Shown: piece by piece, positions 13,201 to 26,100 of the stretch
Layout of the letters: each line of letters begins with the position of its first letter
Position numbering within the stretch: position 1 is the first letter of the stretch
From: Actinernus sp. WN-2022
Lineage: Eukaryota > Cnidaria > Anthozoa > Actiniaria > Actinernidae
Direction: 5' to 3'
DNA length: 64,000 nt
Assembly (NCBI GenBank): GCA_030867875.1
Contig: JAOWCC010000655.1
Location: 7,710,269-7,774,268 of the forward strand
Notes under the pieces: generated by a model
What the model was told of the DNA's origin: nothing
Seen by the model: only the letters and a program-made list of their open reading frames with translations
Database searches by the model: none
Translations under genes and position numbers: made by a program

Positions 13201-16200
13201 CTTTTTATTCGGAAATCCTTTGTCTATGGTGTCTAGTCTCTTCGTAAGAAATATAATTAACCAGGGCGTATATGCACTTTAAGATTTAAAACCTCTCTAC
13301 CGTGATTTTCTACCGGCTTTAAAGTTTTCGCGCGCAAAGGATTGTGGATAAAAGTACTAACGGCGCCATCTATTCACTCCTGGTGGCCATCTTGGATTCA
13401 AAGCGAGGCAATCCTTTGTTTTTGCCAAGTCAGCCTCGTACTGAGGGATAGTCAAAATGAGGCTCACCTGGCAAAAACAAAGGATTGCCTCGCTTTGAAT
13501 CCAAGATGGCCACCAGGTGAAAAGAGTGAATTGGAAAGGTTTAATTGTGTTTGGATTGAGGGCCTTTAACGTGGGATTTTACTGTATTTGACTTACCAAT
13601 ATTATCATAAATTGTCTTCATCTCCTTCACGCACAGCTTCTCTACCATTAGTTTCCCAGCCTCCTTTGAGATCTTAGCAGAAGAGTCAATAACATCCTGT
13701 CCCGTGATGTATGAACGCTTACTGCAGTTACAGTTTGGGTTGGCCAGACGGTAATCGGCAAGGGTTGGCGCGGACGAGGTGAACTTATTCTGATATATTA
13801 TAAATTTGGCTGTGGAGGCGTCGAACTGCAGTACGTTCCAGTAACGCGAGCAGTTAAAGCGTGATAATCCAGTTCCCGCTGAAACACAACAACACACCAA
13901 CAGTAAGGGATGTTGTTCCACAACAACTCAGTCATTAAAGTATGTGATCCCACAACAACTCAGTCATTAAAGTATGTGATCCCACAACAACTCAGTCATT
14001 AAAGTATGTGATCCCATAACAACTCAGTCATTAAAGTATGTGATCCCACAACAACTCAGTCATTAATGTATGTGATCCCACAACAACTCAGTCATTAATG
14101 TATGTGATCCCACAACAACTCATTCATTAAAGTATGTGATCCCACAACAACTCAGTCATTAATGTATGTGATCCCAAAACAACTCGGTCATTAAAGTATG
14201 TGATCCCACAACAACTCAGTCATTAATGTATGTGATCCCACAACAACTCAGTCATTAATGTATGTGATCCCACAACAACTCAGTCATTAATGTATGTGAT
14301 CCCACAACAACTCAATCATTAAAGTATGTGATCCCAAAACAACTCAGTCATTAAAGTATGTGATCCCACAAAAACTCAGTCATTAATGTATGTGATCCCA
14401 CAACAACTCAGTCATTAATGTATGTGATCCCACAACAACTCAGTCATTAATGTATGTGATCCCACAACAACCGGCTCAATCATTAAAGTATGTGATCCCA
14501 CAACAACTCAGTCATTAAAGTATGTGATCCCAAAACAACTCGGTCATTAAAGTATGTGATCCCACAACAACTCAGTCATTAATGTATGTGATCCCACAAC
14601 AACTCAGTCATTAATGTATGTGATCCCACAACAACTCAGTCATTAATGTATGTGATCCCACAACAACTCATTCATTAATGTATGTGATCCCACAACAACT
14701 CAGTCATTAAAGTATGTGATCCCACAAAAACTCAGTCATTAATGTATGTGATCTCACAACTCAATCATTAATGTATGTGATCTCACAACAACTCGGTCAT
14801 TAATGTATGTGATCCCACAACAACTCAGTCATTAATGTATGTGGTCCCACAATCGTTAATCTTTAATCGTACATAATTGCCTTTTAGCAAGCTAATCCAG
14901 GCAATGGTGGTAAGCAATGAACTAAACAAAACTATAATTTACATCCACACTTGCATGAGCAATAAATAGATAAATAACAAAAGCGTGAATAAATATACAA
15001 AAAATACAAAAAATAAGTTAAATAATTAAATGAAACTATACATGCCAATAGCTAGCAACGCAGCAGAGACGAATCGACGAATCGCGCCGCTCTGCACTGC
15101 ACTGAATCAACTGCATAGATGACCTTTTTCGTGTAAGGGTACCAGGCACTTGTCGAGAATTCTAGAATAGGGCGCACCAAACAACTCAATCAATAAATTA
15201 TGTGGTCCCATGTATCTTGAAGCATGGCTGTTTCTCAAATCACACTTTTAAGCAGCCAGATAACAACCCAAAACGATGAGGGGGGTGGGCTGGGGCGTAA
15301 TTGTTTTCATTGAACGCTACAAACTCTTTTCTCTCCTATAACAAACATACGTTCAGATAGATTTATTGTTGAATTGTCACCAGGCGCGTAACTTCCTTTA
15401 CGCGAAGTACGCAAGTGCGTACCAGAATATGCGCTAAGAAGAACAGAAAGTTAGCTTTGGAATTGTAACTACTTCGTAACAGGTCTAAAAGGCTCGAGTT
15501 CAATTTTCATTTACCTAGAAAATAAGAGAAACACTAGTACTATTACGTTAAGGAAAATATAGTTACCAAATATCGTGATCGCAATGCCAAAGTCGTCATT
15601 GTCGTGCATCCACAACCAGAGTTTACAGAATTCATACATTTATAGCCAGAAGAAGCAACATTTAAGGAGCCTCCTTAAGAAATAGTAAGTGAACGTTTAA
15701 TGATGTACGTATTAAAACTGGCGATTGTATTGCATAGAAAATCCAAACAGTGCTGTCAAGCGCACTTAGACTAGCTCGAAGCATGAGAACGAGAATGTGA
15801 TTGAAATAATAAACAAGTATGTTTGACTGTAATCCTATGGTGTAATTATGTTTTTCTCCCTTCGGCTTAGTATCGGACACTTTGTGTGTACTTGCAAAGA
15901 ATGTCTAAGAACGCGTCTGGTCACTTCCGCCGTTGTCATGGAAACTCAAGGGCCCTACGAACAATAGACTATGGACTTGCTATGGACTTCTGGTGCGATG
16001 TTTTCCAATTTAAGTCTTTGGGAAATTGATTCTTACTGCTTCAGCTGTTAAAGTGCCTATATGCAATTTTTATAGCTATGAACCTCCGAAACGTTTTGAG
16101 TACTTCTGTTAAGAAAGTTTTGGTTTACAGTGAATACTTTAAGTTCTACACTTCTTTGAAGAATGAGATGACATCTACGCAGGTATTGTCCCAGGCTTTT

Positions 16201-19200
16201 ACTTACGCGGACATGGGTCAGGAAAGGTCAAATTTATACGATTTCAAACAAGCGTAGAACATTGAGTATTCTCTGTAAACCAAAACTTTCTTCACATTAG
16301 TATTCAAAACATTTCGAAGGTTCATAGCTATTAAAATTGCAAGCTTAGCCACAAGTTGCTCGGCAACTTTTATTTTTTTCGGCAACGTTTCGTTTTTCCG
16401 GCAACTTTTTGGATTTTTGGGAACTTTCTGCTAAAAGAGCAACTTGACGTGTGTTTTTTTTAGCAATTTTTATATTTATTCAAAATATCAGTTATAGGTA
16501 ACACAAATATTTAATATTTAGTACATTTGAAAGACTTCAATGGTGATTATATATGAGAGGCCTGGGTCACAACACAGTCCAAATATCAGTGAGTCAGCAG
16601 TCACCGAATATGATTCCAACTCCGACAGTTGGAATGTTGAGAGTGAAAGTAGTAAAAGTGAGGAACTGACCAATCGAGAAAGCTAAAAGAGCCGGTGCAA
16701 ACATAAGTGCTCCAAGTAGGCTTCAATTAGTCGGCAGCGTAAGGTACAGAGCAGCCCATGTTTGATTGGGGAAAAACGAGCAACACGTTATGCTTTTATG
16801 TTACGAACACTATGATTGACAGTGTATATAACTATATATTGCTTTGAATAACTCAAAATTATTTAATAAACACTAATATATATATGTTGTTGTTTAATCA
16901 GAAATATCATAAACTATTTTTGGACGTTTTAGACTGAGTTTTAAATAAATTGAGAGCAACTTTTCGGCAACTTTTTAAAATATGAGCAACTTTTTGGTAA
17001 CTTTTGCGAAAAATCAGCAACTTTTGGCAATTTTTTTAAAGCAACTTTTGAGGAAATTTTCAGCCACTTGTCGCTAAGCCTACTTATTTCCACTTTAAGA
17101 ATCACTTCAAGAGTGTTGAGGATTTAATTCTTCATGGTTCAGTTCTATTTCTGAATGAAGGTAAATAAAGCAGTAAGCCAGGGCAAACAATTATGAAATA
17201 TTGTTGCGGAAACATTGGTGAATTTCAGTGTTGCTTCGGTGAGCACTCGGGAAACATTAGTGAATTTCAGTGTTGCTTCGGTGAGCACTCGGGAAACATT
17301 TGTAAATTTCAGTGTTGCTTTGGTATAATTATATAAATAGCACTCGAGAGACATTTGTGAATTTCAGTGTTGTTTGAGTGAGCACTTGGGAAACACTGGT
17401 GAACTCAGTGTTGCTTTCGGAGAGCACTCGGGAAGCATTTGTGAATTTCAGTGTTGTTTCAGTGAGCACTCGGGAAACATTGGTGAATTTCAGTGTTGCT
17501 TCGGTGAGCACTCGGGAAACATTAGTGAATTTCAGTGTTGCTTCGGTGAGCACTCGGGAAACATTTGTAAATTTCAGTGTTGCTTTGGTATAATTATATA
17601 AATAGCACTCGAGAGACATTTGTGAATTTCAGTGTTGTTTGAGTGAGCACTTGGGAAACACTGGTGAACTCAGTGTTGCTTTCGGAGAGCACTCGGGAAG
17701 CATTTGTGAATTTCAGTGTTGTTTCAGTGAGCACTCGGGAAACATTGGTGAATTTCAGTGTTGCTTCGGTGAGCACTCGGGAAACATTGGTGAATTTCAG
17801 TGTTGCTTCGGTGAGCACTCGGAAAACATTTGTTGCGACACATTTTTTGCGCACGCGCAAACGAGGAAACATTTTGGGAAACACTGCAATTCATAATGTT
17901 TCTGCAACGATGTTCTCTCGTTTGACCAGTCTTTTAAGAATAAATTCCCCAAAGATTCAAATAAATACCTGGGGGGAGGGTCATAGGTAAAGAGGTCTAT
18001 TTTATCACGCGGCGACCATGTTGAGTCCCAGGAGAATAAAAACCTTTGTTATACCCCAAGTCAAACGCTTTTTTCGATTGGACGAGTACGTATCACGTGA
18101 CAGGCCTCTCAAAACTCCCTGGGGAAGCAACAGCTTGACCTTGGACTACACGTGCGTCTTGAGACAGCGGGAAATTTGTGGCGCGTCGCGTCGAGATGAA
18201 TGTTGAATGAAATTCGGAAACCATATACGTATGTATTTTTTTTATTTTTGACTGGAGGTGGTATAACAAAACACTTAAAGACTGTAACCTTCGGGAAAGA
18301 GTGAGTTTTTACCTCAGAGCCAGTCATTACGTTCTTATTGTCCCTCCTCTCCGGTCTAAACTCGTTCTAAAACTACTCAGTGCAAGGCTACACGTCTATG
18401 TTTTCTAACCAACATGATACCGAAGAGCGCGGAATACAACAAGCTCAACACACAATGTTTTAAGTACTTACTTTCACTACACTTCGGCTGCTCAATATTA
18501 TACAACAGTCCCCCAGTGGATGCCTGGTACACCTTGACGTTAGCATTGATCTTATCCCAACATACTCCATTGGTATAGATATGCACGTAATAGGAAAACG
18601 TCTCGGACTCCAGTCCTGTGAGGGTAATAGTCTCTGGACCATACATGTTAGTTGCATCCACATCAAGGTCAATCACCTCTGAACCGTGCCTACACCTTCT
18701 GACATCGTAGAATACCTACGAGACATAATTTTTTTAATCAGGTGTGGCGGTATGGTAACATTGTTGCTAGTTCGTTTATTCTCGGATTAGCTTGTATAGT
18801 TAATACAGGCTAATTACCGAGATTAATCAATTCTGAGGCATACGATTTAACAATTTTGACTATGTGATGACGCAAAACGTGGTAAATAAGGACCTACCAC
18901 GGTAAACCGCGGAAGAGCCTTGAAAACGATGGGAATTGTGAGAGAAAAGCCAAGGGATTCTAGCGCGCGCTTTCACGTAATCCGTGGCGTGAGCAATGAC
19001 GCAACCCGTTGTATGTCCTCCTATTTCCAATGGCAATAAGCCAATCAGAACACGAGAAACTGAGCAGTTGTGGTAAAATGTAGCAAATTTCCACTGGTTT
19101 TCCGTGGTGTGGACTCTTATTTACCACGATTTACGTCATCACATGGTAAAAATTTGTTGTGGACTCACGAGGCGGAGCAAGGAAGGAACGTACAAGGAAG

Positions 19201-20111
19201 TTTCGTTACAAAGCGTGACAGCTTTGAAAGAGCCAGCGTTGTCTATAACTTTCTCGCGTCAGCACCGTTGTCTGGACTCTCATTTACCACCGTACTTCAA
19301 CCAATCAGATCGCGAGATTACCGGCAGTTGTGGTAAAAACATTTCTCTCACACGCTCTTTGAATTTAAAAACAAACTTTTAACTGTTGTACTATTTGTGA
19401 GGAGAAGGAGATTGTTACCCGGTACATCAGCTTGCCCTAATTTCTACCACCCCTTCTCTTCACGAAGAGTACAACAGGATTTTTAAAGGGGCTATATCAT
19501 GGTACTACCCATGTATGGAGTCAGTGTTCGATTGGTGGTTTAAACAGTTAAACCCCCTCCTTCAATGCTTGATTGAATGTATTTTCATTATTTTACTTGA
19601 ATACTGTATATTTACACACTTTATTAGTCATTTTTGAATATTTGCTTTGATTTTCACCATTCCACATGCGCGCGAGGTTCGTCAGTTCAGATCAGAATCG
19701 CTGATAATGACCGTGTTCGGCCCGGACATCTAATATAATGGTCTCTCACCATGACACGGCCCCCATTTATGAAGAGAAAGTATTAGAAGACAATACCACG
19801 GGCTTTTGCGTCCCTGCCCACGGACGCGGCTGGAGCCGGATTCGAACCCTCGACCTATCACATTTATTTTTACTGCAGATATATCATGTCTTTTAAAGGC
19901 ACAATCAATCACATCTTATGACGTCACAAGGCTAAAATCGAGCTTGTATAAAAGTCAAAGAGCGTGTGCGAGAAATGTATTTTACCACAACTGCTCAGTT
20001 TCTCGTGTTCTTATTGCAATTAGAAATAGGAGGACATACAACGGATTGCGTCATTTATCACGCCACGGATTACGTGAAAGCGCGCGCTAGAATCATTTGG
20101 CTTTTCTCTCA

Positions 20112-20142
<31 letters not shown>

Positions 20143-23100
20143 ATGAGTTTATATAGCGCCTATACATTGCTGTTCTAGGCGCTTTACATGAATTTCTACA
20201 GAAAATGTCTGTATATATATATTAAAAATTTAAAATGTGACTAACATAACTGATAAAAAGAAATAAGCAAATCATTACATTTCTCTAGACTATTCGCAAG
20301 AATACTAAAAATAAGCAATAAAAATGATGAATTAGCAATAGGCCTTCTTAAAAAGAAACGTTTTTAATTTTAACTTGAACGTTTCAACGTTGGAAGAAGC
20401 ACGGATGTCTAAAGGTAGCTTGTTCCAGAGCCTGGGAGCCGCGGTAGAGAAGGCGTGTTGACCATACGTTTTCATGTTAAAGGCGGGCTCAACCAGACGA
20501 AGGTGGTCTTTAGATGACCTCAAGAGTCTTTTCTGTCGGTAAAATGTTAAAAGGTTTTTAAGATAGCGTGGACCGAGACTATTTAATGATTTAAAAGTTA
20601 TAAGATTTATTTTAAAAATGATTCTGTACTCGATTGGGAGCCAGTGAAGTTCTTTTAGAGTCTCCGTGATGTGGTCGTTTTTTCGAAGACATGTCACAAC
20701 TCGAGCAGCTGCATTTTGAGCAGACTGCAATTTCGCTATATCACGTCCTTGGGCCCCATGAAGAAGAGAGTTACAAAAATCTAGTTTTGAGCTTACAAAA
20801 CTGTGGATCAAAACTTCTGTAGTTTTCTTGTCAATATATTTTCTTATTTTAGCAATATTACGAATGTGGTAGAAGGCACCCTTGACAACAGCATTTACAT
20901 GTGGTGAAAAAGACATAGTTTCGTCAAAAAGTACCCCGAGATTACGTGCTTTATTTGTCGGTCTAATAATTTTCTCGCCAACAGTCAATGATGGAAGTGT
21001 GGGAGTTGGGCGAAATTGTGAGTGCAAGAGAAGAAGTTCCGATTTGCCATTGTTTAATTTAAGCTTATTGGCAGTCATCCATAGTGTAATGTCAGATATG
21101 CAGCTCTCAAGGCGTTGTTTAGCAACTTGAAAATCATGGGTGTTTTTACAAGAAAACGACGTATATAGTTGTGTGTCATCAGCGTAGAGATGAAATGATA
21201 GATCGTGCTCACGAATGATATCACCCAGGGGAGAGGTGTATAGCAAGTACAATATTGGCCCCAGTACAGAGCCCTGTGGCACACCGAAATGAAGGGGGCG
21301 CACAGATGATGAAGCATCGTCGATTTGGACAAACTGTGAACGATTTGCAAGATATGACTCAAGCCAAGAAAGTGCTTTTCCTCTCACAGCAAATCTTGAA
21401 TTTAGTCTTTTTAAAAGAATGGTGTGGTCCACTGTGTCAAACGCTGCGGAGAGGTCCAGCAGCAATAGGAAGACACAGTTATGTTTATCAATGGCCTCAA
21501 GAACATCGTTCTGGACACGCAACAACGCAGTTTCACAGCTGTGGTACTGCGTATATGCAGATTGAAACTCCTCACTCAGTCCATTTAAGTTCACATAGTC
21601 CCATAGTTGCGTAGCTGCCACTTTCTCATTCGCCTTGGATATGAACCTCAGGTTTGAGACAGGTCTGAAATTTGGGTAGAGCTCCGTGTCGAGTGACTGC
21701 TTTTTCAGCCTTGGAGATATGCTTGCCAATTTCATAGGGATAGGAACTTTAGCACTCTCGAAGGAAAGATTTATGATGTTTGCAATGACCGGTAACAGAT
21801 CCGAAAAGCAAGACTTTAGGAGAGTAGAAGGAATTGGGTCCAGGGAGCATGATTTACGAGCCATTTTTTTAATTAGGTTACTAAGCTCCTCAGCTGTAGT
21901 TGGTTCAAAATTAGCAAATTCACATGTTAAGGTGGGATTATCAAGATGATTGAATTTAGAAAGGGCGGTGTCAGACAGCTGTATTGAGTCAAGATCATTT
22001 CTAATAGTCGCTATTTTTTCTGAGAAAAAATCCACAAAATTGTTACAGAGCTGAGTTGAAGAATCACAGGTGGGATAGCTTTTTTCAGGTTTAAGGTTTA
22101 GCATACGGTCTATTGCGGAAAAAAGAACTTTATGATCAGATTTATTCTCAGTGATAAGGTTAGCATAGAATTCCATTTTGGAGGATTTTATGAGTGATCG
22201 TACAATTTTACATTGATCTTTATATAGTTCCTGGTGAATAGTTAACCCTGACTTCCGCCACCGTCTTTCATACTTGCGCCGCTCACGTTTTGCAGAAGCA
22301 ATGTTGTCATTGTACCACGGAGCTGATGGGCGCAAAGTAACAAGACGTTTCTTTAAAGGCGCATGGGAGTCAACAAGACCAGCGAGATTAGACTGATATT
22401 GGTCTAGTAGAGCATCAACATTGCTTGCAGGTGAAGTGAAAATTGGCAGTGTAGATAGTTCATCGCGAAATTTCTCAATGTCAACGCAGCGCAGTTTTCT
22501 GTAAGTCAGTTCAACTTTTGAGGCAGTTGGTTTAGTTAATTTTAACCTGGAGTGTACTGCATAGTGATCAGACAGGTCAGGATCGTCAACCTTACAGTCC
22601 AAGACTGTGTCTTCACTTGCTCTCGTAATCAATAGGTCTAGTGTGCCTTTTCTTTTGTGCGTTGCCTCTTTAACATGTTGGACCAGGTTGTACGAGTCCA
22701 ACATATCAAGAAATTTAGCCGCCATGCGATCACGAGATGGCTCATTCACATGAAAATTAAAGTCACCCATCAACAATAGTCTTCCAGAAGTAACTGAAAA
22801 ATGTTCCAGTAAATCGTTGAAGTCTTGGAGAAACTGAGAAGCAGTAAATTTGTTTACTTTCGACGGGGGAGGGCGATAAACAACAGCAACTCTTAGAACT
22901 GCATCAGGGGTATTAACATTGACTTCCAAGTGTTCAAAAGAGGAATACTTGGTACTCAAAATCCGTTCAATTTTAAGACACTTGTTATAAAGTAGGCCTA
23001 CGCCTCCCCCAGATCGTTTGGTTCTTGGTACGTGTATAAACGCGTAACCACGAGGGATGAGCTCATTTACTACACAGTTAGATTGGCCATCAGATTTCGT

Positions 23101-26100
23101 CCACGTTTCTGTGATACCCAGGATGTCAAATTGATTATCCACAACATAGTCTTTAATAAACAGCGCTTTATTATTGATGGAACGCGCATTAAGAAGACAC
23201 ATAGACATATGGCGAGCATTGGTCGCTTTAAGAGGTAACCGCTGTATAGTAACCAAGTTATTTGGGTTCCGTGCCTTAGACATAGGTTTACAGCCTAAGT
23301 CAAAGCGTGAAGACTTGATTGTATGATCAGATTTATTCTCAGTGATAAGGTTAGCATAGAATTCCATTTTGGAGGATTTTATGAGTGATCGTACAATTTT
23401 ACATTGATCTTTATATAGTTCCTGGTGAATAGTTAACCCTGACTTCCGCCACCGTCTTTCATACTTGCGCCGCTCACGTTTTGCAGAAGCAATGTTGTCA
23501 TTGTACCACGGAGCTGATGGGCGCAAAGTAACAAGACGTTTCTTTAAAGGCGCATGGGAGTCAACAAGACCAGCGAGATTAGACTGATATTGGTCTAGTA
23601 GAGCATCAACATTGCTTGCAGGTGAAGTGAAAATTGGCAGTGTAGATAGTTCATCGCGAAATTTCTCAATGTCAACGCAGCGCAGTTTTCTGTAAGTCAG
23701 TTCAACTTTTGAGGCAGTTGGTTTAGTTAATTTTAACCTGGAGTGTACTGCATAGTGATCAGACAGGTCAGGATCGTCAACCTTACAGTCCAAGACTGTG
23801 TCTTCACTTGCTCTCGTAATCAATAGGTCTAGTGTGCCTTTTCTTTTGTGCGTTGCCTCTTTAACATGTTGGACCAGGTTGTACGAGTCCAACATATCAA
23901 GAAATTTAGCCGCCATGCGATCACGAGATGGCTCATTCACATGAAAATTAAAGTCACCCATCAACAATAGTCTTCCAGAAGTAACTGAAAAATGTTCCAG
24001 TAAATCGTTGAAGTCTTGGAGAAACTGAGAAGCAGTAAATTTGTTTACTTTCGACGGGGGAGGGCGATAAACAACAGCAACTCTTAGAACTGCATCAGGG
24101 GTATTAACATTGACTTCCAAGTGTTCAAAAGAGGAATACTTGGTACTCAAAATCCGTTCAATTTTAAGACACTTGTTATAAAGTAGGCCTACGCCTCCCC
24201 CAGATCGTTTGGTTCTTGGTACGTGTATAAACGCGTAACCACGAGGGATGAGCTCATTTACTACACAGTTAGATTGGCCATCAGATTTCGTCCACGTTTC
24301 TGTGATACCCAGGATGTCAAATTGATTATCCACAACATAGTCTTTAATAAACAGCGCTTTATTATTGATGGAACGCGCATTAAGAAGACACATAGACATA
24401 TGGCGAGCATTGGTCGCTTTAAGAGGTAACCGCTGTATAGTAACCAAGTTATTTGGGTTCCGTGCCTTAGACATAGGTTTACAGCCTAAGTCAAAGCGTG
24501 AAGACTTGATTGTTGGAATTGGCTGATTAATGGGGCCTGGGTTCAGTTTGAACACCAAGTCACCTATGAGAGGACAGCGGAAAGAAGCAGTTGAGTTGTT
24601 ATAATAAAGACTGGGGCGCATGTGTCTCTTTAATTTTAGACGTATAGAAAACATAGGTCTGTGTGAGATAGAGCCATGTTCAGGACTTGATGATACGTCC
24701 AGAGCGCCATCAGAGAGTAGGGTGATGAGAAGAAACGTGGAAAAAAGTGTGTGTCCACGCATTATAAATAAGAGGATATTTCAAAAACTAAAATCTATTT
24801 ATAAAAGCTAAGCAGACGTTAATAAAGGTTCTAGAATTGTTGATTTAATTCTCACAATTCCCATCGTTTTCAAGGCTCTTCCGCTTGACTATTTCTAGTT
24901 TGTTGCGGTAAAAAAAACAAATTTACGATAGTTTACCGTGGTAGGTTTTCTTATTTACCACGTTTTGCGTCATCGCATAGTCAACATTGTTGTGGATTTA
25001 CTCGGCTAGCGCCTCGTGATGTACGATGTGTACTCGGCGAGCGCCTCGTGAAATCCACAACAATGTTGACCATGTGATGACGCAAAACGTGGTATTTGAG
25101 AAGACATGCAAACTATTGTAAATTGGTTAAATAGGCCCATGCGAAAAGTGGCGTCCAATTTAAATATGAATCGACCTGGACTGACTAGCCGTATGCTACA
25201 TTACCATATTAAAGCATACATTACTATATTAAAGCAACATTACCATATTAAAGCAACATTACCATATTAAAGCGTACATTACCATATTAAAGCATACATT
25301 ACTATATTAAAGCATACATTACCATATTTTAAAAAGCATTTCCACGTGAATGTTAGGCTTGTCAGTCGTAAACGATAGTTATTTATTTATTTCAAGATTC
25401 GCCAAAGGCAGGTGAGAAGAAAATGGATACGAAAAGTCTCCTACAAGGCTTTCACACCCAGCCAAACCCTCAGTAATAAGAACGAAAATCCAACCCCATG
25501 CATTACACCATTGATAACTAATTAAAGTGCTACTGAAGCGAAATTTCATCATCAAAGTTAAGACTTCACTTGAAAGTCCTTTCGAAATGAAGAAGAAGAG
25601 CATTTTCTGTTTGTCAATATCTCATCTCGTTCCAGAGATATTAAGGTTTTGGGAATATGCAAATTAGATGGTCTGTGACGTCATAAGGTTGACAGCCATG
25701 AAGACAATTCACAAAATGAAGAATATCTGCAAATAGTGGGTAAAACAATTAAAACTTTTCACACGTATGGCACGAAGGAAAATACATGACATTATGCAAA
25801 TTAAGATGTTGCAATGGTAACATTCTTGGCCCCAGGCTCCTTCAATGAGGAAAACAATTTTCCTAATTTCTCCTTTGCCAAACAATTTGTTTCTACTGTT
25901 GGCATATCAGAAGGTTTGGAACAGTGTAAGCATTGTATGTGAGTGGCTTAAAGTAAATTATTTTCCGTAACAGAGATAAAAACTACAATTTTATGTTCAA
26001 GGTAAAAGTAGCCTGGAGCCAAGAGTGTTTCCATGGCAACATCATGATTTCCACAGTGATGTGTATTTTCCTTAGTACCACACATGTGCAAAGTTTCAAT

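Larger units (their letters stand above)
20110..24850 (-). mobile_element. L2-type non-LTR retrotransposon with duplicated endonuclease region
   Basis: A near-intact LINE lies on the minus strand. Its 3' end (low coordinates) has the L2-like GGCGCTATATAAACTCATTT and an (ATTT)n tail at about 20113-20144. One long ORF fills 20332-24762. The element interrupts a MITE copy: the host text reads GGCTTTTCTCTC on one side and CTCACAATTCCCATCG on the other, which are contiguous in the uninterrupted copy at about 18930-18950. A long 5' region with little coding decay indicates a young insertion. Confidence 0.9.

Noticed and set aside
17145..17990. Several 60-115-codon ORFs on both strands
   Set aside because: All are products of the 42-bp repeat, whose length is a multiple of three; there are no splice borders or domains.
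20882..24811. Plus-strand ORFs within the LINE
   Set aside because: They are antisense shadows of the LINE polyprotein, and two of them are identical only because of the duplication.
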